Shown: positions 15,038-21,504 of the stretch, piece by piece
Layout of the letters: each line of letters opens with the position of its first letter
How positions within the stretch are numbered: the stretch's first letter is position 1
From: DATDYW01 sp044375695
GTDB taxonomy: Bacteria > Patescibacteriota > Minisyncoccia > Phycocordibacterales > JAACPR01
DNA length: 27,345 nucleotides
NCBI GenBank assembly: GCA_044375695.1
Contig: JBILMG010000007.1
Span: 1 to 27,345 of the forward strand
Reading direction: 5' to 3'
Notes under the pieces: model-generated
Told to the model about the DNA's origin: nothing
Seen by the model: the letters and a program-made list of their open reading frames with translations, nothing else
Databases searched by the model: none
Position numbers and translations under genes: made by a program

Positions 15038-15814
15038 ATGCCTAAAGATCCTTCACCACCAGTAATCCCTCTAATGTCGGCGGCGCCGCTCGCCGCAATC
15101 ACGTCTGCCCCGGTCGACCCGGAGGTTGCCCGAAGGCAGATTCAGACTTCGCTGGACCGAGAGCGGCGAGAGTCCTTGTCTCGCCTGCCTCACCGGGTGA
15201 GCGGAGCTCTGCTCGCCCTTCAGGGTGCCCGCACCCTTATCGACCCAGGGGAATCGGGCGCCGCGCCGCGGCAGAGCTCCGCTTCGTCTGGCGCTGTCGG
15301 CTGGTGCCTTTCGAAGCTCGAAGAAGCCGCGAGCGGCCTAACCCGCCTAGAATCAGTGCTCGATTGCCTGGCGAGGTCGCCGGTTCCCAGAGACCCAAAT
15401 TCTGGCCAGCGCCTCGGCTCCCCGTCTCAGGCAGACAGGCTGAGCACCCGGGCCTTCTGGGGTAGCAACGAAGCCTGGTTCCTGTCGAGCCAATTGCCCG
15501 GGAGCGACGGTTCTCCGGCGCCGGTAAAGTGGGTCGGGTTCCCGTACTCGGGAGACTCCCCGCACCGTCACCCGGCTTTCGTCCACGAGAGCCGCCACGT
15601 CGACGAGTTTGATTCGGCGACGCACGGTTGCCTCATGGGTCGGGTGCGCTCGGAAACCGAGATCTACCGGAGCGTCTGGGTTCGCGTTCTTACCCGCGTC
15701 GCTGCCGGCTGGGTGTCTCAGGACGTTGCCGTGTGCCTCGCCTGCGGGGCGCTCCTCGGCTCGAGAGACGCCGTCACGCTCGATGGGTTCGAGCACCCGT
15801 TCCTGCGCCGCTAA
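15038..15814 (+). CDS. Hypothetical protein with an HESRH zincin-like motif
   Basis: No known family was recognised; 258 aa. Residues 1-30 are Pro/Ala-rich without a clear signal peptide. Residues 30-115 are Arg/Leu/Ala-rich and probably helical. The conserved-looking core is F-V-H183-E184-S-R-H187-V-D-E-F-D, followed 19 residues later by S-E206-T-E208-I-Y-R. This fits the H-E-x2-H...E layout of gluzincin-type zinc metallopeptidases, with E184 as general base and E206 or E208 as third ligand. A C-terminal C-L-A-C pair lies near residue 235. The ATG at 15038 was chosen because a promoter lies just upstream; the frame also runs upstream over the ferredoxin 3' end, but through its terminator. 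It stands alone between ferredoxin and rnr. Peptidase activity is an inference from one motif. Confidence 0.7.
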   Translation: MPKDPSPPVIPLMSAAPLAAITSAPVDPEVARRQIQTSLDRERRESLSRLPHRVSGALLALQGARTLIDPGESGAAPRQSSASSGAVGWCLSKLEEAASGLTRLESVLDCLARSPVPRDPNSGQRLGSPSQADRLSTRAFWGSNEAWFLSSQLPGSDGSPAPVKWVGFPYSGDSPHRHPAFVHESRHVDEFDSATHGCLMGRVRSETEIYRSVWVRVLTRVAAGWVSQDVAVCLACGALLGSRDAVTLDGFEHPFLRR

Positions 15815-15832
15815 CAGCGGCGCTTTTCTTTT
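15805..15832 (+). terminator. Terminator overlapping the stop of the HESRH-motif gene
   Basis: GCGCCGC-TAACA-GCGGCGC then TTTTCTTTT. The TAA stop codon lies in the loop. Confidence 0.9.
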
Positions 15833-15844
15833 GGCGCAGATAAC

Positions 15845-15877
15845 GAAGAGGCCGCGCCCGAAGGGCGCGGCCTCTTC
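15845..15877. terminator. Hairpin between convergent genes, mainly serving rnr
   Basis: A perfect 15-bp stem, GAAGAGGCCGCGCCC against its complement, has a GAA loop. It lies 17 bp beyond the rnr stop. The T-run is weak on both sides. Confidence 0.65.
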
Positions 15878-15893
15878 TCGTGAATATTTCCGG

Positions 15894-17870
15894 CTACTTC
15901 GCGATGGCGAAGTCGAGCTTGCGCTCGTCGAGGTCGGCCTTCTCGACCACGACGCGGACCTTGTCGCCAATGGCGATGGTCTTGCCGGTCTTCTGGCCCA
16001 CCATGCGGTAGTTCTTCTCGTCGAGGCTGTAGTAGTCGTCGCCGAGCTTGGTCACGTGGATCATGCCCTCCGCGCCGGTGTCGTCGAGCGCCACGAAGAT
16101 GCCCGACTTCATCACGCCCGAGACGGTGCCCTGCGCCACCTCGCCAATGTGGTTCATCATGAACTCCACCTGCTTGTAGCGGATCGAGAGGCGCTCGGCT
16201 TCGGACGCGAGCACCTCGCGCTCGGTGGCGCGGGCGGCAATCTTCTCGAACTCGGCGACCTGCAGGTCGGTCACGCGCTCTTTCGCCAGGGAGTGCGCCA
16301 GGATGCGGTGCACCACGAGGTCTGGGTAGCGGCGAATCGGCGAGGTGAAGTGCGTGTAGTACTCGAAGGCGAGGCCGTAGTGCCCAGAGTTGTCCGTCGA
16401 GTAGGCGGCTTTGGCCATCGAGCGGATGGCGGCGGTCTTCACCAGGTCTTCCTCTGGCTTGCCGGAGACCGAGTTGAGCAGGAGGTTGAGGTCCTGCTGG
16501 GAAACCTCGCCGTTCTCGCCGACGCGCAGCGTGTAGCCGAGCGCGTGCACGAACGCCTGCAGGTTCTTGATGCGCTCGGCGTCCGGCAGGGCGTGGACGC
16601 GGTACATCATGCCGCGGCCTTCGCCGCCGGAGGTTTCCTTGTCGTACTTATCGAGGTGGCGGGCCACGGCGCGGTTGGCGAGGAGCATGCACTCCTCGAC
16701 CAGCTTGTGGGTCTCGAGGTGCGGGCGCTTGAAGATGCGTACCGGCACGCCGCGTAGGTCGAGCTCGAAGCCGAACTCGTCGCGCTCGAACGAGATCGCG
16801 CCGGCGGCGGCGTTCTCCTTCACCATGCGCTTGGCCCAGGCGTTGAGCGTGAGGAGTTCCTCCTTGTACGGGCCGTCTCGCTTGCCGTCGATGACGTCCT
16901 GCGCCTCTTCGTAGGTGAAGCGCTTGAGGCTCTTGATGACGGAGCGGCCGAACCACGGCGTGGTCTCGTCGATCTTGCCGTCGGCCGAGACGTCCCACAT
17001 GGCCGAGAAGGCGCACTTGTCCTCGTCGGGGTTGATCGAGCAGAGGTCGTTGGAGAGGGTCTCCGGGAGCATCGGCACGGTGCGGTCCACCAGGTACACC
17101 GAGCACTGGCGCTCCACGGCCTCACGGTCGAGGGCGCTGCCGGGGCGCACGAAGAAGGCGACGTCCGCGATGTGGACGCCGAGGCGCCAGCCGCCTTCCG
17201 GCTTCTTCTCGAGCGAAATGGCGTCGTCGAAGTCTTTGGCGGTCTTCGGGTCGATGGTGAAGAGCGGGATGCCGCGCAGGTCTTTGCGCTTGGCGATTTC
17301 GTCGGCCGGAATCGGGCTGTAGATCTTTTTGATTTCGGCCGCCTCTTCCTCGCACTTCGTCGGGTGGCCGGTCTGGAAGCCGCGCTCGAGCACGATGGCG
17401 CGCATTTCCGCGTTGTTGTCGCCCTTGCGGCCGAGCACCTCGAGCATGCGGCCGCGGGGCTCCTTGGCGTCCGGCGCCCACTCGGCGAGCTCGAAGAAGA
17501 TTTTGTCCCCCTCGCGGGCGCCCAGCGTCTCGTTGGGGTTCACCGAGAAGAGCGTGTACATGCGGTTGTCGTCGGCGCGCAGAGCCGGGACCTTAGCCTC
17601 GTCGTAGCCGAACTCGCCGGCGAAGCGGGTCTTCAGGCGCGAGGCGACCGAGAGAACCTTAGCCTCGGGCGAGCCGAAGCGGTCGGTTTTGCCGGTGAGC
17701 TGGTAGCGGACGGTGTCGCCGTGGAAGGCGTGGCCGAGGTCGTCTTTGGGGACGGTGGCGTCGCGGCCGTCGGGGAGCTCGATGAAGCCGAGGCCTTTGC
17801 CGATGACGCTGATCTTCGCCTCGCCGGGAACGTTCGCGTTTTCGGGAGACGGGGCAGGGGACTGAGACAT
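15894..17870 (-). CDS. rnr: Ribonuclease R / RNase II family 3'-5' exoribonuclease
   Basis: Processive hydrolytic 3'-5' exoribonuclease for structured RNA, rRNA quality control and mRNA decay. The 658-aa protein is shorter than E. coli RNase R (813). In order: an N-terminal cold-shock-like OB region (G-K-G-L-G-F-I-E-L onward), a second OB region, an RNB catalytic domain with T-I-D-P-K-T-A-K-D-F-D-D-A-I carrying the catalytic aspartates, G-V-H-I-A-D-V, P-M-L-P-E-x-L-S-N, F-T-S-P-I-R-R-Y-P-D-L, and a C-terminal S1 domain (G-T-V-S-G-V-M-K-S-G-I-F-V). It lacks the long basic C-terminal tail of E. coli RNase R. The ATG at 17870 is followed by a Pro/Ser-rich start. It is divergent from the membrane unknown at 18021. 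Confidence 0.96.
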   Translation of the reverse strand: MSQSPAPSPENANVPGEAKISVIGKGLGFIELPDGRDATVPKDDLGHAFHGDTVRYQLTGKTDRFGSPEAKVLSVASRLKTRFAGEFGYDEAKVPALRADDNRMYTLFSVNPNETLGAREGDKIFFELAEWAPDAKEPRGRMLEVLGRKGDNNAEMRAIVLERGFQTGHPTKCEEEAAEIKKIYSPIPADEIAKRKDLRGIPLFTIDPKTAKDFDDAISLEKKPEGGWRLGVHIADVAFFVRPGSALDREAVERQCSVYLVDRTVPMLPETLSNDLCSINPDEDKCAFSAMWDVSADGKIDETTPWFGRSVIKSLKRFTYEEAQDVIDGKRDGPYKEELLTLNAWAKRMVKENAAAGAISFERDEFGFELDLRGVPVRIFKRPHLETHKLVEECMLLANRAVARHLDKYDKETSGGEGRGMMYRVHALPDAERIKNLQAFVHALGYTLRVGENGEVSQQDLNLLLNSVSGKPEEDLVKTAAIRSMAKAAYSTDNSGHYGLAFEYYTHFTSPIRRYPDLVVHRILAHSLAKERVTDLQVAEFEKIAARATEREVLASEAERLSIRYKQVEFMMNHIGEVAQGTVSGVMKSGIFVALDDTGAEGMIHVTKLGDDYYSLDEKNYRMVGQKTGKTIAIGDKVRVVVEKADLDERKLDFAIAK

Positions 17871-17902
17871 TTCTTTGCTTGGGTGAGTTTTTTAGCCTTC
17901 GA

Positions 17903-17908
17903 ATACTA
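17903..17908 (-). promoter_or_regulatory. Putative -10 of rnr
   Basis: TAGTAT on the minus strand, 32 nt before the ATG; no clear -35. The leader would be about 25 nt without an SD. Confidence 0.35.
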
Positions 17909-17954
17909 GCGTGGGTGTGGCGCGTAGCGCCAGCGGCGGTCGGCGGCAGGAAAA

Positions 17955-17983
17955 TTGACTTTTAACAATAAAAGTTGTTGTAT
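17955..17983 (+). promoter_or_regulatory. Promoter of the membrane unknown at 18021, with inverted repeat in the spacer
   Basis: TTGACT (17955-17960), a 17-bp spacer and TTGTAT (17978-17983), in a strikingly AT-rich stretch. The spacer contains AACAA-N6-TTGTT (17964-17979), which overlaps the -10 and could be an operator. No regulator is identified. Confidence 0.6.
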
Positions 17984-18020
17984 CAAAAACGAGGACACCC
18001 TCATCAAAACTGAATAAACA

Positions 18021-18581
18021 ATGAAAATAGCTCTACTCATCGCCTCAATCTTCGCCGTTTCGGCTTTCGGTCAAAATCTCGGAACTTCGCCTCAGGCCGA
18101 GGCTCCAAAGCCGACCAACCCGTCACCGACGGCCAGCGCCCCTGCGCCTGCCGCCTCCGCCGCGCGCCCCGCCGCAAACAAAGACTCCATTGGCGGGCAG
18201 ATTGCCGAAGCGGTCGAAACCGGTCTCGGCGCCCTCGACGAGAAGACTCTCGAGACGGCCAAGTCTGATGCTGGCAAAATCGCCGTCTCGCTGATCGTCT
18301 GGAAGGTTGTCACCCGCGACGTCGGCGCCGCCTGCGAGCGCGTGCTGCAAGTCGTGGTCGGCGTGCCCTTGCTCGGCTTCGGAAACTGGCTGCTGGTTTG
18401 GTTCTGGCGGCGGAATATGAACGCCATTAAAGGCGTGGACGATTCGGGGAAAGTTACCGAATACCTGCCTTGGTTTATCAAGAGCAATTCGTCTCCGTCC
18501 GACAGGATAGGGTTCACCATCTGCTGGTGGGCCTTCCTCTTGGTGTTCAATCTCGCCGTGATTCATGGGGTCATTTTTTGA
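18021..18581 (+). CDS. Hypothetical secreted/membrane protein with Ala/Pro-rich linker
   Basis: No family was recognised; 186 aa. It has a clear N-terminal signal sequence (M-K-I-A-L-L-I-A-S-I-F-A-V-S-A-F-G-Q), then an Ala/Pro/Ser-rich linker (about residues 25-55). A predicted helical part follows, with hydrophobic segments near residues 86-96, 108-128 and 160-186. R-R-N-M-N after the second suggests a cytoplasmic loop. The protein ends inside its last hydrophobic helix. Signal peptide plus several membrane spans suggests an envelope component; any secretion-apparatus role would be speculation. A short GAGG-ACAC-CCTC hairpin lies in the leader and there is no SD next to the ATG. It has its own promoter and terminator between rnr and rpsP. 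Confidence 0.7.
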   Translation: MKIALLIASIFAVSAFGQNLGTSPQAEAPKPTNPSPTASAPAPAASAARPAANKDSIGGQIAEAVETGLGALDEKTLETAKSDAGKIAVSLIVWKVVTRDVGAACERVLQVVVGVPLLGFGNWLLVWFWRRNMNAIKGVDDSGKVTEYLPWFIKSNSSPSDRIGFTICWWAFLLVFNLAVIHGVIF

Positions 18582-18601
18582 CCGAAAATCGTGATCGTCG
18601 C

Positions 18602-18633
18602 GGCCTGGGCTTTTCGCCCGGGCCTTTTCTTTT
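18602..18633 (+). terminator. Terminator of the gene at 18021
   Basis: GGCCTGGGC-TTTTC-GCCCGGGCC (one G-U pair) followed by TTTTCTTTT. Confidence 0.9.
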
Positions 18634-18662
18634 AGGGCTGGGACCCCTCCCGCGGCCAACCA

Positions 18663-18691
18663 TTGACCCACCCCGGCCCCTCTGGTAGATT
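18663..18691 (+). promoter_or_regulatory. rpsP promoter
   Basis: TTGACC (18663-18668), a 17-bp spacer, and TAGATT (18686-18691) with a TGG extension. It is one of the best sigma70-type matches here. The leader is about 14 nt and A-rich. Confidence 0.75.
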
Positions 18692-18711
18692 GCCCCGGCC
18701 AAAAAACCATT

Positions 18712-19017
18712 ATGTTGACCATCCGCCTACAGCGCGTCGGCCGCAAGCACGAGCCCACTTACCGTGTCGTCGTTACCGATTCGAAGACCGCCGCCAAGAA
18801 GCACCGCCGTTTCCACGAGATTGTCGGCTCTTACGACGCTCGCGATAAGAACGTGACCGCCCTCAAGGCTGATCGCATCAAGTACTGGCTCTCCGTCGGC
18901 GCCCAGGCGTCCGGCACCGTCCACAACCTTCTGATCACCAAGGGCATCACCGAGGGTAAGAAGATCAACGTCCTCCCGCAGAAGTCTGCCCCGAAGAAGG
19001 AAGAGGCTGCGGCCTAG
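18712..19017 (+). CDS. rpsP: 30S ribosomal protein bS16
   Basis: Small-subunit assembly protein. The 101-aa sequence opens with the family signature L-T-I-R-L-Q-R-V-G-R-K-x2-P-T-Y-R-V-V-V-T-D. It continues with the I-V-G-S-Y-D block and I-K-Y-W-L-S-V-G-A-Q-A-S, and ends in a Lys/Glu/Ala-rich tail slightly longer than usual. The ATG follows an A-rich leader without an SD. In many bacteria rpsP heads an operon with ylqC/khpA, rimM, trmD and rplS. Here khpA follows after 102 bp and trmD is about 1.2 kb away. Confidence 0.97.
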   Translation: MLTIRLQRVGRKHEPTYRVVVTDSKTAAKKHRRFHEIVGSYDARDKNVTALKADRIKYWLSVGAQASGTVHNLLITKGITEGKKINVLPQKSAPKKEEAAA

Positions 19018-19067
19018 CCTTCTCGCCAATCCCCAGGCGGTCATTTCCGCCACCCCCGCCGTGGGCG

Positions 19068-19073
19068 TACAAT
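19068..19073 (+). promoter_or_regulatory. Putative -10 of khpA
   Basis: TACAAT, with TTCCGC 17 bp upstream (19045-19050) as a weak -35. It would give khpA its own transcript with a leader of about 40 nt. Read-through from rpsP is equally possible because no terminator with a T-run lies between. Confidence 0.5.
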
Positions 19074-19119
19074 TTAGCGGCAGCGCCGTTTAGCCTCGAA
19101 AACCGTAACGATAGACACG

Positions 19120-19422
19120 ATGCACCGAGAGAAAGACGCCGAGTTCCTGGACACCGTCATCAAGTCGATTGTCGAGAAGCCTGACAAGGTCGAAATTTCC
19201 CGCGTCGTCGACGAGATGGGCGTGCTCCTTACCCTCACCGTTGACCCGGTCGACATGGGCAAGATCATCGGCAAGGACGGCAACACCGCCAAGGCTATCC
19301 GCATCCTCCTGCGCGTTGTCGGCATGAAGCACAACGCCCGCGTGAACCTGAAGATCAACGAGCCCGAGGGCGGCAAGCGCTCCGTCTCGCACCAGGACGC
19401 GGTCGCGGAACTCAAGCTCTAG
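19120..19422 (+). CDS. khpA: KH-domain RNA-binding protein KhpA
   Basis: Small RNA-binding protein of 100 aa, homologous in layout to KhpA/YlqC. A helical N-terminus (F-L-D-T-V-I-K-S-I-V-E-K-P) leads into a type II KH fold with the G-K-I-I-G-K-D-G-N-T-A-K-A-I-R loop, where G-K-D-G is the G-x2-G nucleic-acid-binding motif. A C-terminal extension of about 25 residues, rich in charged residues, follows. In Gram-positive bacteria KhpA works with KhpB/Jag on mRNA linked to cell elongation; the partner is not in the window. The position after rpsP matches the conserved order. Its stop codon coincides with the first base of a 124-bp palindrome. Confidence 0.93.
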   Translation: MHREKDAEFLDTVIKSIVEKPDKVEISRVVDEMGVLLTLTVDPVDMGKIIGKDGNTAKAIRILLRVVGMKHNARVNLKINEPEGGKRSVSHQDAVAELKL

Positions 19423-19545
19423 CGCGCACGCCAAAAATCTCCTGCGGCTTTGTTGCCTTCGGCCCGCGAACCCCTCACCGTACGTTTGTACGCCTCGGGG
19501 TTCGCGGGTCTCGGCGTCTCGCCGCAAGAAATTTTTGACGCGCGC
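19422..19545. repeat. 124-bp imperfect palindrome between khpA and an opposing gene
   Basis: An outer arm at about 19422-19448 (from GCGCGC to CTGCGGC) pairs with 19521-19545, with a few mismatches and one 2-nt gap. An inner 12-bp arm, CCCGCGAACCCC (19473-19484), is exactly complementary to GGGGTTCGCGGG (19497-19508). The centre holds a third nested hairpin, CGTAC-GTTT-GTACG. No T-run follows on plus. It looks like a folded mobile or REP/MITE-type element, or a large RNA hairpin; copies elsewhere cannot be seen. Confidence 0.8.
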
Positions 19546-19554
19546 AGATTTAGT

Positions 19555-19582
19555 AAAGAAAAGCCGCCCTTCACGGGCGGCT
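19555..19582 (-). terminator. Terminator of the gene at 19588
   Basis: On the minus strand AGCCGCCC-GTGAA-GGGCGGCT is followed by TTTCTTTA (TTTTCTTT counting the last stem base). Confidence 0.85.
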
Positions 19583-19587
19583 TCGGC

Positions 19588-20103
19588 TTACTGGTCGGCG
19601 GGCTCGGGCAGCGACGCTCCGGTTCCCGGTTCGCCGCGGGTGTCGGCGTTCGCGGCGAGGAGCATGGCGATCCTGTGAACCCCGTGATCACGGGACGAAG
19701 TGAACCAGCAGAGGCTCCTCTCGGCGTTCGCGATGTCTCCAGACCATTGCTGCATATCTGGCGCCAGGCAGGCGAAGGCTGGCATCGGCCGGCCGGCAAT
19801 TTTCTCTCGAAGCATCCAGTCGAAAGTCGTCTGATCGACCGCGACCGCGAAGTCGTACAGCTTCCAGTTTACGTGGTTGCCGTGATGGTCTACCGGGTGA
19901 TCTGCCCTTACGAAATCCTCGGGGAAACGCTGGCGTTCGGTCACGAAGCTGGCCGGGTGGGCGACGGCGAACGGCAGCGGGAGCGGCTCTGCCAAGGTTA
20001 CCCTGGCGAGCTCGCCTATCGGGACGTAGTTTGAAACGATGACAATTTCCCAGAATTCTTTGGGGGCGGGAGGCGTAATTTTTATGATGGTTTCAGGTTC
20101 CAT
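19588..20103 (-). CDS. Hypothetical soluble protein inserted between khpA and trmD
   Basis: No family was recognised; 171 aa from the ATG at 20103 (an in-frame GTG at 20112 adds three residues). There is no signal peptide or membrane segment. The sequence is Pro-rich near the N-terminus (I-T-P-P-A-P-K-E-F-W-E-I-V-I-V). A central block D-H-P-V-D-H-H-G-N-H-V-N-W-K-L-Y-D has four His in ten residues and could bind metal. Later segments include T-F-D-W-M-L-R-E-K and C-W-F-T-S-S-R-D-H-G-V-H-R-I-A, then a disordered acidic C-terminus. It is transcribed against the flanking conserved genes, with its own terminator. Confidence 0.65.
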   Translation of the reverse strand: MEPETIIKITPPAPKEFWEIVIVSNYVPIGELARVTLAEPLPLPFAVAHPASFVTERQRFPEDFVRADHPVDHHGNHVNWKLYDFAVAVDQTTFDWMLREKIAGRPMPAFACLAPDMQQWSGDIANAERSLCWFTSSRDHGVHRIAMLLAANADTRGEPGTGASLPEPADQ

Positions 20104-20163
20104 GGCTGCCACGAGACAAACACGCCACGCCCAGAAAGTCCAAACTGGCCGTCGGTTAATCGG

Positions 20164-20184
20164 CCACAGAATCTGTGGTAGTAA
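20164..20184 (+). promoter_or_regulatory. trmD promoter with abutting palindrome
   Basis: The extended -10 TGG-TAGTAA (20176-20184) lies 6 nt before the ATG. A perfect inverted repeat, CCACAGA-A-TCTGTGG (20164-20178), occupies the spacer and overlaps the TGG. TTAATC (20156-20161) is a weak -35 at 17 bp. The arrangement would suit an operator; no regulator is identified. Confidence 0.5.
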
Positions 20185-20190
20185 AGGGGT

Positions 20191-20874
20191 ATGAAACGCC
20201 GTCGCCCAATCAGCAAGAGCCCGAAGCTTCGCTTCGAGGTTGTGACCCTCTTCCCAGAGGCGCTCGATTCCTACCTGAAGGCTTCAATCCTTGGACGCGC
20301 TATTACGGACGGCTACGTGAAGGTTTCGAGGAAGAATCCCCGCGAGTTCACCGACGATCCGGGGCGCCGCGTCGACCGCAAGCCCTACGGCGGCGGCCCG
20401 GGCATGGTGCTCGAGGCGCTGCCGGTGGCCCGTGCCATTGCCGCGGCCAAGAAGGGGAAACCGAAGGCGCGCGTGATCTGGTTCTCGCCATCCGGCAAGA
20501 CGTTCACCAACGAGCTGGCCCGCGAGTACGCTGCGGCCAAAGACGTCGTGCTGGTGTGCGGCCGCTACGAGGGTATCGACGCCCGCGTGAAGCAAATGTT
20601 CGAGGTGGAAGAGGTCTCCGTCGGCCCGTACGTGCTCTCGGGCGGCGAGCTGCCGGCCCTCACCGTCATCGACGCGGCCATTCGCCACGTGCCGGGGGTC
20701 TTGGGCGACCACCTCTCGGTGGAGGAGTCCCGCGTCGCCTCGGCTGACGCCTACACCCGCCCGCAGGAGGTGAAGTGGAAAGGGAAGACCTACGCGGTTC
20801 CCGAGATTCTTCTCTCGGGCCACCACGCGCAGATCGACACCTACCGCGGGCAGAAGCCCGGCGGCGCCCGGTAA
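20191..20874 (+). CDS. trmD: tRNA (guanine-N1)-methyltransferase TrmD
   Basis: Methylates G37 next to the anticodon of a tRNA subset using S-adenosylmethionine, preventing +1 frameshifting. The 227-aa SPOUT-fold protein has F-E-V-V-T-L-F-P-E near the N-terminus, D-x-P-G-R-R-V-D and P-Y-G-G-G-P-G-M-V, the SAM-knot region L-V-C-G-R-Y-E-G-I-D and S-V-G-P-Y-V-L-S-G-G-E-L, and the C-terminal tRNA-binding block Y-T-R-P-Q-E through L-L-S-G-H-H-A-Q-I. The ATG at 20191 starts a basic N-terminal extension of about 12 residues before the usual start. It follows its -10 by only 6 nt. The usual operon partners rimM and rplS are not next to it. Confidence 0.97.
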   Translation: MKRRRPISKSPKLRFEVVTLFPEALDSYLKASILGRAITDGYVKVSRKNPREFTDDPGRRVDRKPYGGGPGMVLEALPVARAIAAAKKGKPKARVIWFSPSGKTFTNELAREYAAAKDVVLVCGRYEGIDARVKQMFEVEEVSVGPYVLSGGELPALTVIDAAIRHVPGVLGDHLSVEESRVASADAYTRPQEVKWKGKTYAVPEILLSGHHAQIDTYRGQKPGGAR

Positions 20875-20901
20875 AAAGAAAACCAGCCGTTTCAGGGCTG
20901 G
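20873..20901 (-). terminator. Terminator of the gene at 20892
   Basis: On the minus strand CCAGCC-N7-GGCTGG is followed by TTTCTTTTT. The gene's own TGA stop lies in the loop. The A-run on plus gives trmD little support from this hairpin. Confidence 0.85.
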
Positions 20902-21374
20902 GGTGGCTCGGGGAGCCGTCCGACAATTTCGCGCACGCAGGCGTCGAGCTCTATGCACGCGGCGTCGTACTCTGTCGAAATGATTATGACCGAGCTGCGG
21001 CGCTCGAGGATCTCCCGCCGGAGGCTAAGGAGCTCCGCTTCGTTGAGGCCGCGCATTTTTACGGGAGCGTTAATGCCGAGAGCTACCAGGTCCTGCTTCG
21101 CCCCGGTGGATTCGAACAGGTCGGCGAGCACGTCGTCTGTGAGCTCGCCGTTTCGACGTCCGGCGGCTTCGGCGACGCCTTGCCCGTTTTCGTGAATCAT
21201 GCGGACGAGACCGTCTAGCACCGCGGCGCTCACGGGGCCCACAGCCACCTTCACCGTAGATGGTTCGAGCGGCGGAAGGTCGTAGTCGACCGCGAACGCC
21301 TGGGCAATTTCTTCCCAGCTAAAACCGGTAGCCGCGGCGGCGCGGTGGCAATCTGACAAATTTTCTATTTTCAT
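20892..21374 (-). CDS. Hypothetical soluble acidic protein between trmD and rpoB
   Basis: No family was recognised; 160 aa from the ATG at 21374. An in-frame TTG at 21389 overlaps the -10 and was rejected. There is no signal peptide or membrane span. The N-terminus (S-D-C-H-R-A-A-A-A-T-G-F-S-W-E-E-I-A-Q-A) resembles a helix-turn-helix-like helical pair in pattern only. The rest is helical and Glu/Leu/Val-rich, with E-L-T-D-D-V-L-A-D-L-F and a C-terminal helix containing two cysteines. It reads opposite to trmD and rpoB, from a divergent AT-rich region it shares with rpoB. The function is unknown; a regulatory role would be a guess. Confidence 0.65.
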   Translation of the reverse strand: MKIENLSDCHRAAAATGFSWEEIAQAFAVDYDLPPLEPSTVKVAVGPVSAAVLDGLVRMIHENGQGVAEAAGRRNGELTDDVLADLFESTGAKQDLVALGINAPVKMRGLNEAELLSLRREILERRSSVIIISTEYDAACIELDACVREIVGRLPEPPQP

Positions 21375-21388
21375 GATGTTTCGTTTCA

Positions 21389-21416
21389 AAACTAAACATT
21401 ATTTCGAATAAGTCAA
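21389..21416 (-). promoter_or_regulatory. Promoter of the gene at 20892
   Basis: On the minus strand TTGACT (21411-21416), a 16-bp spacer and TAGTTT (21389-21394), 14 nt before the ATG. Confidence 0.6.
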
Positions 21417-21469
21417 AAAGACCGACCCCGAAAGCCCCAAAAGCTGGGGATAAAGTCCTTGACCTCGAT

Positions 21470-21504
21470 TTGACTAGACATTTAGCGACAGGTAGTATCC
21501 TGTC
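21470..21504 (+). promoter_or_regulatory. rpoB promoter with palindrome around the -10
   Basis: TTGACT (21470-21475), an exact 17-bp spacer and TAGTAT (21493-21498). The -10 hexamer is flanked symmetrically by GACAGG (21487-21492) and CCTGTC (21499-21504), a perfect inverted repeat. The dyad can be extended by AGC/GCT if one T is bulged. This is the placement of an operator that would block polymerase, or of a hairpin at the template opening site. Transcription is expected from about 21505. Confidence 0.75.

Noticed and set aside
19422..19545. Palindrome as an integron attC site
   Set aside because: The conserved outer core sequences (GTTRRRY and RYYYAAC) are not found at its ends, and no integrase is nearby.
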